Source of the DNA: CANDOC01 sp965261725
GTDB taxonomy: Bacteria; Pseudomonadota; Gammaproteobacteria; Pseudomonadales; Endozoicomonadaceae
Length of the DNA: 64,000 nucleotides
NCBI GenBank assembly: GCA_965261725.1
Contig: CBDHDU010000033.1
Coordinates: forward strand, 1 to 64,000
Direction of reading: 5' to 3'
Shown: positions 25,077 through 34,242 of the stretch, one piece after another
Numbering within the stretch: the stretch's first letter is position 1
Layout: each line of letters starts with the position of its first letter
Made by a program: the position numbers and the translations under genes
The notes under the pieces: model-generated
Told to the model about the DNA's origin: nothing
Databases searched by the model: none
What the model saw: only the letters and a program-made list of their open reading frames with translations

Positions 25077-26762
25077 TTGGTTAAACTGGCAGGTGAGGGG
25101 GCTTTTGAGCGTGGAGAGGATTATTTTGAGCGCGGCGCTGTCGGCGAGCTACAGATCAAAGGCAACCATATCTCTGCTGAAGTGGAGGGCAGTGAGTACT
25201 ATCAGGTTAAGCTGACTTATACCCGAAAAACACTGGACGGCGCTTGTGACTGCCCGGCATCCGACGGGATTGATTTTTGCAAACACTGCGTCGCAACCGC
25301 CATGGCGCTCAGGGCACAGTTGAAAGAACCGGCGTTGGAAAAAAGTGCAAAACCCGTGGAAATTATTGCCACTTACCTTCAGCGACAAAGCAAGGATCAA
25401 CTGGTCACCCTGCTGACAGAAGTGATCAACGGCGACAAAGAACTCCGTCAGGAATGGCTGATCCGGGCGGAAAATGCACTGGGTACCCTCGACAAAAAAA
25501 CCATCCGTAAACGGATCACCTCAGCGATTCCCTTCAATCGCAATTATTACCGTTATGCGGATGTGCGCCGTTATTTTCAACAGGTTGAACACACCCTTGA
25601 AATACTCGAAGAGCCTGTTCGCCAGCTTCCCCCCGAAGAGCAGCTAGAGATATTGGACTATGCGCTGGAGCGCATCGTCAAAGCACAGGATACGGTGGAT
25701 GATTCCGGCGGATTCCGTTATCCCTCCATTGGTCTGATCCAAACTATCTATCAGTCAGCCTTCAACGCCGTCGACTGGAATGATGACCGCAAGGCAGATT
25801 ATTTGATCCGGTTGCTGGTTCAGGATGATTACAATCTTTATGGCGAGATTCCTGTTGATTATGAACGTGTCATCAGCCCGGCGTGTATGGACTTATTCTA
25901 TGAAAAAGTGCAGCAGCGATGGGATAGTCTGCCCCGGCTGAATACGGATGACTGGGATACAAGAAGAGAATACAGCGCCCTGTTGCAGATTCTTGCATGG
26001 GAACCTAAACAGCAGAACGATTACAGAGCATTGATTGCACTGAATCAAAAAGTGGCGCGCAAGGATTATGAATATCAAAATCTGGCGAAATTAAGTCTGG
26101 AACTGAAAGACTACGAGCAGGCGCAGTCATTTGTTGATGAAGCGGTGAAAAAAGGTGGGCAGCACGGCGTATCAGGCCTGTTGGATATTCAGCAGACCAT
26201 CTGGTTGAACACCGACCAGCAACAAAAGGCACTGGATAAACAATGGGAGGTGTTTCAGGAAAGGAGCCATTCAGAAGAATACAAGAAACTACTGGTAATT
26301 GCCTCAGAGGCGCATAGCGACAAGGACTGGGAAGCAATGTCGGTTGCACTCTTGCAAAACCGGATTGAGAAAACCGCCGATACTTATACGCGCCGTCATT
26401 CGGTTGATATGCTGATGTGGCTTTATTTGCAGGGCAAGCAAATAGATCAGGCACAAACACTGGCTGATAAAGAGCGTGTTGACCCCAACCTTCTTCATGA
26501 CCTTGCCAGACGCCTCGGTGACAAGCCTGAGAGGGCAACGCGTTATTATAAAAATCTGGCAGAAACCCATGTCGAAAAGGGGAATAACGACGGTTACAAA
26601 GACTCCATTGCCATGTTGCAAGAGTTAGCGGGTTTATCGGATCACGAGAACCACCAGCAAATCGTTGCTGAAATAGTCGCACAGTTGCGCCTTGAATATC
26701 GCCGCAAGCGTAACTTTATTAAATGGCTGAACGAGGCTTTTCCGTTGACGGCAAGTGCGTGA
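25077..26762 (+). CDS. SWIM zinc-finger protein with helical repeat tail
   Basis: A 561-aa reading frame with a SWIM domain: zinc ligands C57, C59, C68 and H70 in DGACDCPASDGIDFCKHC. The rest is a TPR/HEAT-like helical array to the C-terminus. SWIM domains bind DNA or protein and occur with SWI2/SNF2 helicases and recombination factors. The frame opens only at a poor TTG; a better start is ATG 25042 (MSEKPDITDR), two bases out of frame near 25072, so the true gene is probably 25042-26762 with a small N-terminal indel. Neighbours are the other cassette genes and darTG. Role in repair or defence is inference. Confidence 0.78.
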   Translation: MVKLAGEGAFERGEDYFERGAVGELQIKGNHISAEVEGSEYYQVKLTYTRKTLDGACDCPASDGIDFCKHCVATAMALRAQLKEPALEKSAKPVEIIATYLQRQSKDQLVTLLTEVINGDKELRQEWLIRAENALGTLDKKTIRKRITSAIPFNRNYYRYADVRRYFQQVEHTLEILEEPVRQLPPEEQLEILDYALERIVKAQDTVDDSGGFRYPSIGLIQTIYQSAFNAVDWNDDRKADYLIRLLVQDDYNLYGEIPVDYERVISPACMDLFYEKVQQRWDSLPRLNTDDWDTRREYSALLQILAWEPKQQNDYRALIALNQKVARKDYEYQNLAKLSLELKDYEQAQSFVDEAVKKGGQHGVSGLLDIQQTIWLNTDQQQKALDKQWEVFQERSHSEEYKKLLVIASEAHSDKDWEAMSVALLQNRIEKTADTYTRRHSVDMLMWLYLQGKQIDQAQTLADKERVDPNLLHDLARRLGDKPERATRYYKNLAETHVEKGNNDGYKDSIAMLQELAGLSDHENHQQIVAEIVAQLRLEYRRKRNFIKWLNEAFPLTASA

Positions 26763-26857
26763 TCGATGGATTGTAAGGAAACCCATCATAGCCTGTACCG
26801 ACCCAATAAAGGTACAATATTTGCTAAATTTCTATACTATGTATTTGGAAGCCAGCT

Positions 26858-27508
26858 ATGGGTAGGCATTACCCAAACCTGAACCCGGAAAAAGCCCTGA
26901 TCTGGCGGATCGTCCATAAAGATAATCTGTCATGGATACTGGATAACGGCCTGCATTGCGCCCATAGTCAACGTCGGGCTGAAAAGTGGATCTCTATTGG
27001 TAATCCCGAGCTGATCGACAAGCGAGCCGGTCATCCGGTGCCCCTGTCGCCGGGTGGTGTACTGAACGATTATGTACCGTTTTATTTCACCCCTTTCTCA
27101 GTGATGATGCGTAATATCAACACCGGCTGGGGCGGCATTACCCAGCGCAACAACAGTGATATTGTGATTCTGGTCTCCAGCCTGCGCCGGGTTCAGGAAC
27201 TGGGTTTGCCTTTTCTGTTCACCGATAGCCATGCTTATTATATGTGGGCAGATTATTATTCCGATCTCAATGATCTGAACAAAGTGGACTGGTCATTATT
27301 GCAGGCTCGGGACTTTCGACGAGACCCGAATGATCCTGCTAGCTTTGAGCGCTATCAGGCCGAGGCTCTGATTCATCAACACTGTCCCGTATCAGCATTA
27401 TTAGGACTTGTGTGTTATACCGAAAAGGTACAGTCACAACTGGAACAGCAAATACAACAAAGAGGGCTTGAGCTGCCGGTTTACACTCGCCCGGGATGGT
27501 ACTTCTGA
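26858..27508 (+). CDS. darT: DarT-type DNA ADP-ribosyltransferase toxin (DUF4433)
   Basis: A 216-aa protein of the DarT (DUF4433) family, which attaches ADP-ribose from NAD+ to single-stranded DNA bases. Family features: the substrate loop VLNDYVPFYFTPFSVMMRNI with its conserved Arg (R85) and the acidic motif RYQAEALIHQHCP with the likely catalytic Glu (E169). Length is typical. It ends TGATG, overlapping the darG start by one nucleotide, the usual toxin-antitoxin order. An upstream gap of about 95 bp holds its own promoter region. Known DarTG systems act in phage defence by ADP-ribosylating phage DNA. Confidence 0.9.
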   Translation: MGRHYPNLNPEKALIWRIVHKDNLSWILDNGLHCAHSQRRAEKWISIGNPELIDKRAGHPVPLSPGGVLNDYVPFYFTPFSVMMRNINTGWGGITQRNNSDIVILVSSLRRVQELGLPFLFTDSHAYYMWADYYSDLNDLNKVDWSLLQARDFRRDPNDPASFERYQAEALIHQHCPVSALLGLVCYTEKVQSQLEQQIQQRGLELPVYTRPGWYF

Positions 27509-28596
27509 TGATTCGATTTACTCAAGGAAATCTATTGGAGGCTGAAGCTGAAGCGCTGGTTAACACCGTCAACACAGTAGGTGTGATGGGTAAGGGCATC
27601 GCGCTGATGTTTAAAGAACGCTTTCCTCTGAATATGACCGCCTATGCCAAAGCCTGCAAGGCGAAAGAAGTCCGTACCGGAAAGATGTTTATCACTGAAG
27701 CTGGTGAACTGATGGGTCCCCGTTGGATTGTTAACTTTCCTACCAAGCAGCACTGGCGAGCGCCTTCAAAAATGGAATGGGTTGTGGAAGGCTTGCAAGA
27801 TCTCAAGCGTTTTATCGTGGAGCAACAGGTGCGTTCTATTGCTATTCCCCCACTGGGTGCTGGCAATGGTGGTTTGGAATGGAGTGATGTCAAAGTTGAG
27901 ATTGAAAAAGCACTTGGCGATTTAACCGATGTAAACATCATTATTTATGAACCCACTGCTCGTTACCAGAATGTCGCTAAACGCCAAGGGGTAGAGCAAC
28001 TGACACCGCCAAGAGCAATGATTGCCGAGCTGATACGCCGCTACTGGGTGCTGGGCATGGAGTGCAGCCTGCTTGAAATTCAGAAACTGGCCTGGTTCCT
28101 GAACCGGGTGATTGAAGCACAGCACCTGAAAAACCCTTTGAATCTGCACTTTCAGGCCAATAATTATGGTCCTTATACGGATGGACTCAGGCACTTGCTG
28201 AATAGTCTGGATGGCAGCTATCTGAAGAGTAATAAGCGTATTGCCGATTCAGATCCTTTTGATGTCATTGCATTCAACGACGAGCGCCGTAAGAGTGTAG
28301 ATACCTATCTAGGCACAGAAGCCAAAGAGTTTCTACCTGCGCTGGAAAAAACCGCCAAACTGATTGATGGCTTTGAATCACCCTTTGGAATGGAGCTGCT
28401 CTCCACTGTGGACTGGCTGATTTATAAAGAAGGCGTTCAACCTGAACGGAACGCCATCCTGAATGCCTTTGGTCAATGGCCTGCCGGAGGGCGCTCGGCA
28501 CAGCGTAAAGTCAAACTGTTTGATGCTCGGGCTGTGGATATAGCCCTTGACCGGCTGAACCGGAGTGACCTTAACGCCCCTTCGTTGCCTGTCTGA
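27508..28596 (+). CDS. darG: DarG-type macrodomain antitoxin
   Basis: A 362-aa protein. ATG 27508 gives the canonical start MIRFTQGNLLEAEAEALVNT and couples to darT; ATG 27496 is an alternative. Residues 1-150 form a macrodomain with the ADP-ribose-binding loops NTVGVMGKGIALMFK and IAIPPLGAGNGGLEW, which removes ADP-ribose from DNA. The remaining about 200 residues (LLEIQKLAWFLNRVIEAQHL; NNYGPYTDGLRHLLNSLDG) are the DarG C-terminal domain that binds and blocks DarT. The pair appears complete and intact. Confidence 0.92.
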   Translation: MIRFTQGNLLEAEAEALVNTVNTVGVMGKGIALMFKERFPLNMTAYAKACKAKEVRTGKMFITEAGELMGPRWIVNFPTKQHWRAPSKMEWVVEGLQDLKRFIVEQQVRSIAIPPLGAGNGGLEWSDVKVEIEKALGDLTDVNIIIYEPTARYQNVAKRQGVEQLTPPRAMIAELIRRYWVLGMECSLLEIQKLAWFLNRVIEAQHLKNPLNLHFQANNYGPYTDGLRHLLNSLDGSYLKSNKRIADSDPFDVIAFNDERRKSVDTYLGTEAKEFLPALEKTAKLIDGFESPFGMELLSTVDWLIYKEGVQPERNAILNAFGQWPAGGRSAQRKVKLFDARAVDIALDRLNRSDLNAPSLPV

Positions 28597-28618
28597 TTTG
28601 CATCCAGCTTGAACGTAG

Positions 28619-28639
28619 GCCGCTGCGCGGCAACTTTTT
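28619..28639 (+). terminator. Terminator of darTG
   Basis: Short GC stem GCCGC/GCGGC with a 3-nt loop followed by AACTTTTT, 22 bp after the darG stop codon. Confidence 0.6.
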
Positions 28640-28783
28640 GATTGCACTAAACGTCAGGCTCAAACCTATTGTCTGACCTATGATAAAAGCTCTTTCTCAG
28701 GTAGCCCGTCAGCGTCATATGACTTTCTTCTCCATTCAAAGAAACTGGTCAAAAAAAAGATAAAAAGTGCCTTCGTTTCAAGC

Positions 28784-29038
28784 TTGATAGCTTTGTTTGC
28801 AAGCGCTTTTATTCCTTCATCCGGGGCCGGTGAAAATGAAGCAGACAATAGCTCAGAACCCGGATCATCCCAACCACAAATCAAGAAAATACGACTCGAT
28901 GACAATTCGGAGGTTGTAATTGTAAAGGTGACTGATGACTTTCCTGTGTTGCCTGAAATTGATCAATGGCTAAAACAATGTACATCTTGCATTAAACAAC
29001 AGGGCGAAAGCACCGCGCTGACCATAGTTCCACACTAA
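28784..29038 (+). CDS. Possible small exported protein
   Basis: About 84 residues with an uncertain start. In-frame upstream codons read KKKIKSAFVSS before LIALFASAFIPSSGAGENEA, which together make a convincing signal peptide, yet no ATG, GTG or TTG precedes the Lys-rich part; the only legal start is TTG 28784 inside the hydrophobic stretch. The mature part is acidic with two Cys (QCTSCIKQQ). It may be a fragment whose start was lost to the IS debris nearby, or not a gene. Confidence 0.35.
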   Translation: MIALFASAFIPSSGAGENEADNSSEPGSSQPQIKKIRLDDNSEVVIVKVTDDFPVLPEIDQWLKQCTSCIKQQGESTALTIVPH

Positions 29039-29173
29039 CCGGTTTTTAGAACACAAAGTCATAATTGCGACTATCGTAATGCAGATATAGCGATAAAAAT
29101 ACAATAAATTGTGGAGCTATTATCCGTCAGTTCACATTTATTTGCACTAAAGTACACCCCGTACTTTCGCCCT

Positions 29174-29207
29174 GTGTTTGTGTGTCCGGAGAACTATAAC
29201 CACTTCA
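29174..29207 (-). mobile_element. IS3 left-end scrap (34 bp)
   Basis: GTGTTTGTGTGTCCGGAGAA and following bases to ACTTCA match the left terminus of both full IS3 copies, ending at the same tip base. Everything else of that copy is gone. It abuts the truncated transposase at 29208, so an IS3 once sat in this IS and was deleted. Confidence 0.8.
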
Positions 29208-29541
29208 CTTTGGACGTTAACAGTACGCCGGACAGCATCAGGCAGTTGAGTTTGAAAAAATCGAAGGTCCGGCGATACCAGCGTCTGAATCGTTTTTCAC
29301 TCATGGAGGAGTAACGGCTCATGTTGCAGAAAGTGGCTTTACCCTGAACGATAATGAGCGTGATAAGCAATTGGAAGATGAATGTTTTTTGGGGCTTTTT
29401 GACCTTGGACATCTTGCCCAGAGCGGTCTTTACTATGCTATCCATGAGAGGAAAGTGGCAGCGAGCATAGAGGGTTTGGCTTCTCTATTATCGCTATTTT
29501 CTCTCATGGTCACTTTCGTCTGAAAACTGTCCACAGTATTG
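29208..29541 (-). mobile_element. Truncated IS whose terminus matches MITE-1
   Basis: On the minus strand an N-terminal transposase fragment (about 79 codons, 29445-29208) reads MSKVKKPQKTFIFQLLITLI, then NMSRYSSMSEKRFRRWYRRT. It is the start of a DDE transposase (IS4/IS701-like by feel; family not certain). The outer end, at 29541, reads inward CAATACTGTGGACAGTTTT, identical over 19 bases to MITE-1 copy A. This is the best candidate for the autonomous parent of the MITE. The remainder was lost at the IS3 scrap. Confidence 0.75.
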
Positions 29542-29579
29542 ATTAGAAATATCAATAACCCTGATTTAAATCCCCAACT

Positions 29580-29593
29580 GGCACTAGAGTGCC
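29580..29593. promoter_or_regulatory. 14-bp palindrome upstream of the catalase gene
   Basis: GGCACTAGAGTGCC, a perfect inverted repeat 71 bp before the catalase ATG and just after the IS end. Possible operator; it does not match an OxyR or Fur site that I recognise. Confidence 0.35.
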
Positions 29594-29663
29594 GTTGTCG
29601 TGTACTATGTATCTACTTGCTGAGCGGAATTCAGCACAGGAACAAACCCGACAGAGGTGAGCA

Positions 29664-31127
29664 ATGAGCGACAAGAACTACCTGACAACAGCCAACGGCG
29701 CCCCGATAGCAGATGATAATGCCAGTATCGCGGCGGGGGAGCGTGGTTCACTGACATTTGATAACTATCAGTTATTTGAAAAACTGGCGCACTTTAACCG
29801 GGAGCGGATTCCGGAGCGTGTTGTGCATGCCCGTGGTTATGGTGCTTATGGAACATTCACGCTGAATAAAGACCTGTCCGATTATTCGATTGCCAAATTC
29901 CTTCAAGGCAAAGACAAGCAAACTCAAGTGTTTCTGCGTTTTTCGACCGTAGCGGGTGGTCAGGATTCTGGCGACTATGTCCGCGATGTGCGTGGCTTCG
30001 CTTTGCGCTTTTATACCAAAGAAGGCAATTACGATATTGTGGGTAATAATACGCCCGTCTTCTTTATTCGTGACCCGGCCAAATTCCCCGACTTTATTCA
30101 TTCACAGAAGAAAGACCCGGTGACCAATTTACCAGACCCGGCGCATCATTTTGAATTCTGGGCTAATCATCCCCAGTCCATGCATCAGATCACTATTTTG
30201 ATGTCAGACCGGGGTATTCCCAAATCGCTGCGTCATGTGAATGGCTATGGCTCTCACACCTTGAGCATGTGGAATAAGGCGGGGGAACGTTTCTGGGTGA
30301 AATGGCACTTTAAAACCGATCAGGGAATTCAAACACTGACAGGTGATGAGGCTGCAAAGATGCCTGTGGATGGTATGCAGCAGGACTTGATGGAATCGAT
30401 CGCCAAAGGTGATTTCCCAAGCTGGACGGTCAAGGTGCAGATTATGACGGAAGAGGAGGCGAAAAGTTATCATATTAATCCGTTCGACCTGACCAAAGTC
30501 TGGCCGCATACCGACTTCCCGTTAATCGATATTGGCAAGCTGGAACTGAATCGCAATGTAGAAAACTACTTTGCAGAGACCGAGCAGGTGGCTTTTTCTC
30601 CCAGTAATCTGGTGCCGGGTGTTGGGGTTTCACCAGATAAAGTATTACAGGGACGTTTATTCGCCTATGCCGATGCTCATCGCTATCGTCTGGGTGCCAA
30701 TCATCAGCAATTGCCGGTCAACAAACCTCAGTGCCCTGTGCATCATTACCAGCGCGATGGTGCTATGGCGGGAGCTAATAGCAGTTGCCCCTTTACTGGG
30801 CATATCCAAGGTGGTCAGGTTAACTTTTATCCTAATGACCGTGCCGGGCAGGGAGCGCCGGTTCCCAAACCTGATGTTGCTGAACCACCGATGCCACTGG
30901 AAGAAAATGCCTGGCTGAAGCGTTATGACACCACCGATGAAGATAACTATTCGCAGGCGGGCAACCTTTACCGGTTAATGTCTGAAGATCAGAAGCAGCA
31001 GCTGGTGGGCAATATTACCGGTGGCCTGAAGCAGGCAACGGCATCAGTTCAGCAGCGGATGGTTGAACATTTTCAGCGGTGTGATGCTGATTATGGTGCC
31101 CGAATAAAGACTGCTCTGGGTATCTGA
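29664..31127 (+). CDS. Monofunctional haem catalase
   Basis: A 487-aa small-subunit (clade 3 size) catalase that converts hydrogen peroxide to water and oxygen. Distal His H55 in RVVHARGYG, distal Asn in DIVGNNTPVFFIRD (about 128), and proximal haem-ligand Tyr about 335 in RLFAYADAHRYRLG. Full length with a good GAGG ribosome-binding site before ATG 29664; no signal peptide, so cytosolic. The upstream IS terminus at 29541 lies only 123 bp from the start codon and may have replaced part of the original control region. A hairpin terminator follows. Confidence 0.96.
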   Translation: MSDKNYLTTANGAPIADDNASIAAGERGSLTFDNYQLFEKLAHFNRERIPERVVHARGYGAYGTFTLNKDLSDYSIAKFLQGKDKQTQVFLRFSTVAGGQDSGDYVRDVRGFALRFYTKEGNYDIVGNNTPVFFIRDPAKFPDFIHSQKKDPVTNLPDPAHHFEFWANHPQSMHQITILMSDRGIPKSLRHVNGYGSHTLSMWNKAGERFWVKWHFKTDQGIQTLTGDEAAKMPVDGMQQDLMESIAKGDFPSWTVKVQIMTEEEAKSYHINPFDLTKVWPHTDFPLIDIGKLELNRNVENYFAETEQVAFSPSNLVPGVGVSPDKVLQGRLFAYADAHRYRLGANHQQLPVNKPQCPVHHYQRDGAMAGANSSCPFTGHIQGGQVNFYPNDRAGQGAPVPKPDVAEPPMPLEENAWLKRYDTTDEDNYSQAGNLYRLMSEDQKQQLVGNITGGLKQATASVQQRMVEHFQRCDADYGARIKTALGI

Positions 31128-31149
31128 ATCTGAGAACTGTTGTAAACCC

Positions 31150-31202
31150 AAAGCAGGCAGGCGTTGTTACCAGCGCTGTGCAATAATGTCCGCCTGCTTT
31201 TT
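31150..31202 (+). terminator. Probable catalase terminator
   Basis: AAAGCAGGC (31150-31158) pairs with GCCTGCTTT (31192-31200) over a long loop, with a T5 run at the 3' side, 22 bp after the catalase stop. It overlaps the leader of syd. Confidence 0.55.
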
Positions 31203-31215
31203 GGGGAGCCCGGTT

Positions 31216-31638
31216 ATGTCCGTATCTCAGGCGCTGGAAAATTTTCAGCAGCGCTATTTTGAACAGTATCAGCAACAACATAACAGTCTGCCGGTTATCG
31301 AGCAGGATGCTGACTGGCCATCGACCTGCGAACAAGGTGTTGTAGATGCCGAGGGCAATATCCACTGGCAACCGGCGCGTTGTGGTGAGGGTTTGGATTT
31401 CACTGCAATGGAACAGGCGCTGGAAATGGAATTGCATCCTGATATAAAGGCATACTTCACCAGCTTTTACAGTGATAACCTGTCTGCACAATGTGCTGAA
31501 GGTGGTTTGGAATTATTATTGCCCTGGAACCGGCAGGATTTTGACCGGCTGCAGGAAAACCTGATCGGTCATATTTTGATGAAGCGCAAACGTAAGCAAC
31601 CGGCCACGGTTTTCTTTGCGGTTACCGATGATGATTGA
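31216..31638 (+). pseudogene. syd: Syd (SecY-interacting protein), 3' end cut off by IS3
   Basis: From ATG 31216 (GGAG 8 nt upstream) 140 residues match Syd, a peripheral cytoplasmic protein that binds SecY and checks the translocon. Recognisable segments are LENFQQRYFEQYQQQHNSLP, YWQP-like IHWQPARCGEG and LQENLIGHILMKRKRKQPAT. E. coli Syd has 181 residues; here the last about 40 are missing. The stop codon TGA at 31636-31638 is the first three bases of the IS3 inverted repeat, so the IS supplies it. The lost 3' end is not on the far side of the IS. A truncated protein could still be made. Confidence 0.88.
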
Positions 31639-32092
31639 TATGGCAAGAGTTTTCCGGACACTTTTTTACGCTGCCTCGGCAAGCTGTTGTTCATACTTGA
31701 ACGGTGCAAGGTAGCCGTCAGTTGAGTGCTTTCTCTGGCGGTTGTAATACACTTCAATGTACTCAAATATGGCCTGCTGAGCCTCTTCTCTAGTCTGGAA
31801 GTCTTCATGATGAATCAGCTCAGTTTTCAGTGTGTGGAAGAAGCTTTCAGCCACCGCATTATCCCAGCAATTACCTTTGCGGCTCATGCTACAGACAAAC
31901 TCATTTTCGCCCAACAACTTCTGGTAGCACTCTGAGACATACTGGCTGCCCCGATCGCTATGCACCAGCAAGCCAGCTTTTGGTCTGCGCTTCCACATAG
32001 CCATCTGCAGAGAATCTGTCACCAGCGTCGCTGTCATCCTGCTACTCATGGACCAGCCCACAACAGCCCGTGAGCACAGGTCAATGAAGACG

Positions 32093-33499
32093 GGGTGTGC
32101 TGCCTGATCAATGTACCGGGAAGAGGTTGTGTGCGACGGGAAAACCATAGCGATTCATTTTTGACCAGAATGCATCCCATTGCCCGGACGAACAAACTAA
32201 TGCTCTCAACGTCAACAACATTGATGCACCTTGCTCTTTCCAGCGCATGCCAGAGCGGCACATACGTTGCTTTACCAAACTCTTGCAAGCCGCTTCCGTA
32301 ACACCTGAACCAATGGGTAAGTTCCTCTTTCTGGCTTCAGGATAAATCATTTGGTGCCAGTGATTTTTAAAGTAGGTTCTCGCTTTCATCAACTTTTCCA
32401 TAGAGGCGGTACGGTTGTTGCCCGGTGTTGCCCGTTCAAGCTCTCGCCGCAGGCTTTGTGCTGCGCCTTCATCGTGTTTCAGGTCGTGTAGCTTCTGCTT
32501 GAACCATGCATGCCTTTCCTGTGTGGCTTTCTTTCCCGGATAAAGTGCCTCAGCAGCGTCAGCAACATATTCAGACACGTGATAAAAGTCCAGCACGTGG
32601 ATAGATGTAAAGGATTCTAAAAATGTCCAGTTATCCGCCGCTCCGTCAGCAACCCCCACATAAACCGCCTCAGGGAATCTATCCTTAACCTTCTGGATTT
32701 CTCCAGTAAAACGGTTAATGAAGGTTTGCTTGCCGTATTCCGGTGCCTCTGCACAGTAGATTGTATGAAGACGCTCGCCTTCATCATCATAGAGGCTGAT
32801 AGTGCCGCACATAGCGATCCGATAGCCTTCGTAGTACAACAGATTTGCTCCATCAAGCCCTATGGCTACTGTTGTCACGGGCTTTGGTAACTCTGGAATA
32901 TCGTATACCCACCTTTCTTCTTTGGCCTGTGCAATACTTGCCACCACATCGGCTAAATCACGAAGTGTTGAACGACTGCTATTACGACCATGATTTTGTC
33001 GCAGATCGTCTTCTACCTGAGGGGCTGCCATCTGGGCATACTTCCAGCTCACCATGCGAGCAAAAGCCGGAGTCGAATTGACAATAATCCGGGCATTCTG
33101 ATCCAGAGGGCAAAAGGTTTCTCCCCCCTGACTGCTCTGGTAAATGTAACGCGGAACTTTGACGGCTCCCCATGACGTTTCGTAGACCTTGGGTTCTTTT
33201 TTATTCTTGCTGGTCATATGAATACCACCTACCTTTATGGGCGAACCGTCGGTGTCCATGTGTTCCAGTTGTTTTTCTGCTCCAAGCGTTCCAGCTTGAT
33301 TGAGGCTACCCTGAAGGCTGGTCTCGAAATCGAGCATTGAGTTGCCGTGCTGAATAGTGATGAGTATCTGCGTTTCTTGATTTTCAGATGATAGAATTTG
33401 AGCAGTCATACGGGGCAAAGGCCGTGCTTACGTCTATTATGATTTGATGAAAGTAGCTCACGGTAGTCGTTTTTCCTACATCAATTCCCGCTCACACCC
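32093..33499 (-). mobile_element. ISKra4-family element, 1,407 bp, nested in IS3
   Basis: Ends begin GGGTGTG on both sides. It is bracketed by an 8-bp direct duplication, TGAAGACG at 32085-32092 and 33500-33507, within the IS3 orfB. It carries one intact transposase gene. Because the IS3 host copy can be reconstructed from copy 1, the boundaries are exact. Confidence 0.92.
32108..33418 (-). CDS. ISKra4-family transposase
   Basis: A 436-aa DDE transposase. Recognisable ISKra4 features: YETSWGAVKVPRYIYQSSQG near the N-terminus, VAIGLDGANLLYYEGYRIAM with the first acidic residue, VYVGVADGAADNWTFLESF with the second, and the terminal GSGVTEAACKSLVKQRMCRS with the Glu. The frame is intact from ATG 33418 to a stop 15 bp from the element end, so this copy may be active. 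Confidence 0.9.
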   Translation of the reverse strand: MPRMTAQILSSENQETQILITIQHGNSMLDFETSLQGSLNQAGTLGAEKQLEHMDTDGSPIKVGGIHMTSKNKKEPKVYETSWGAVKVPRYIYQSSQGGETFCPLDQNARIIVNSTPAFARMVSWKYAQMAAPQVEDDLRQNHGRNSSRSTLRDLADVVASIAQAKEERWVYDIPELPKPVTTVAIGLDGANLLYYEGYRIAMCGTISLYDDEGERLHTIYCAEAPEYGKQTFINRFTGEIQKVKDRFPEAVYVGVADGAADNWTFLESFTSIHVLDFYHVSEYVADAAEALYPGKKATQERHAWFKQKLHDLKHDEGAAQSLRRELERATPGNNRTASMEKLMKARTYFKNHWHQMIYPEARKRNLPIGSGVTEAACKSLVKQRMCRSGMRWKEQGASMLLTLRALVCSSGQWDAFWSKMNRYGFPVAHNLFPVH

Positions 33500-33945
33500 T
33501 GAAGACGGAGAGGTAGAGCCAACCTTCCCCGGGTTTGGGATATACGTAATATCGCCGGTGTAGGCCTGGTCAGGCTGCTCCCGGTGGAAGTCACGCTTCA
33601 GTATGTTGTCAGCCACCGGCTTGTTGTGGCTTGAGTTAGTTGTCGCCTTGAATTTACGTTTGGTCTTACAAACCAGGTCTTCCTCTCTCATCAGACGAGC
33701 CACGCGCTTACGGCTGACGGTTTTACCCAGATCAGCAAGGTCATTTTTAATACGGCGTGCCCCATAGCGCTGACGGTGTTTTTCGTGAATCTCCCGAATG
33801 TCTGCCTTCAATGCCTGATCCTCCTGAGAACGCTTGGATACCGGGCGAGAGAGCCACTCATAGTAGCCACTACGGGATACCGACATGACCCGGCACATCG
33901 CTGAGAGGCTGAATTGCTCCCGGTTATCACTGATGAACTGAAACT

Positions 33946-34242
33946 TCAGTGACACTCTTTGGCAAAGAAGGCGGCCGCCTTTTTTAATATGGCTCGCTCT
34001 TCTTTCAGTCTGGCGTTCTCTTTGCGCAAACGCTTGAGTTCGTCGTATATATGCTCATCGTTCTTCTGAGGCTTACTGGTAGCCTTAGGACGGTGATACT
34101 TAGCAATCCAGGTGTGCAGGGTGTTAGCGTTCACCTCAAGCTCTCTGGCTGTTTCTGTCACCGGTTTATCAGACTCTACAGCCAGTTTTACTGCAGATTC
34201 CTTGAACTCAGCTGTATATGTTTTCGTTTTCTTTTCTGACAT
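33946..34242 (-). CDS. IS3 OrfA, copy 2
   Basis: A 98-aa protein identical in sequence to the one at 16742-17038, with the same HTH, leucine-zipper-like helix and A-AAA-AAG slippery site. It remains intact although its OrfB partner is destroyed, so it could act only as a regulator or binding protein for other IS3 copies. Confidence 0.9.
   Translation of the reverse strand: MSEKKTKTYTAEFKESAVKLAVESDKPVTETARELEVNANTLHTWIAKYHRPKATSKPQKNDEHIYDELKRLRKENARLKEERAILKKAAAFFAKECH

Larger units (their letters stand above)
31666..33955 (-). pseudogene. IS3 OrfB copy 2, split by ISKra4 and frameshifted
   Basis: The 5' part (33955 to 33500) encodes the N-terminus through GDITYIPN, then loses frame at CCCAAACCCGGGGAAGG, where copy 1 has one A and one G fewer. 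The 3' part (32092 to 31666) resumes with FIDLCSRAVVGWSMSSRMTA and keeps the second Asp and the Glu of the DDE triad. The ISKra4-type element sits between, with TGAAGACG duplicated. The gene is inactive on two counts. Confidence 0.9.

Noticed and set aside
26005..26682. 225-codon minus-strand open frame opposite the SWIM gene
   Set aside because: Shadow frame, Pro/Arg-rich low-complexity translation with no support.
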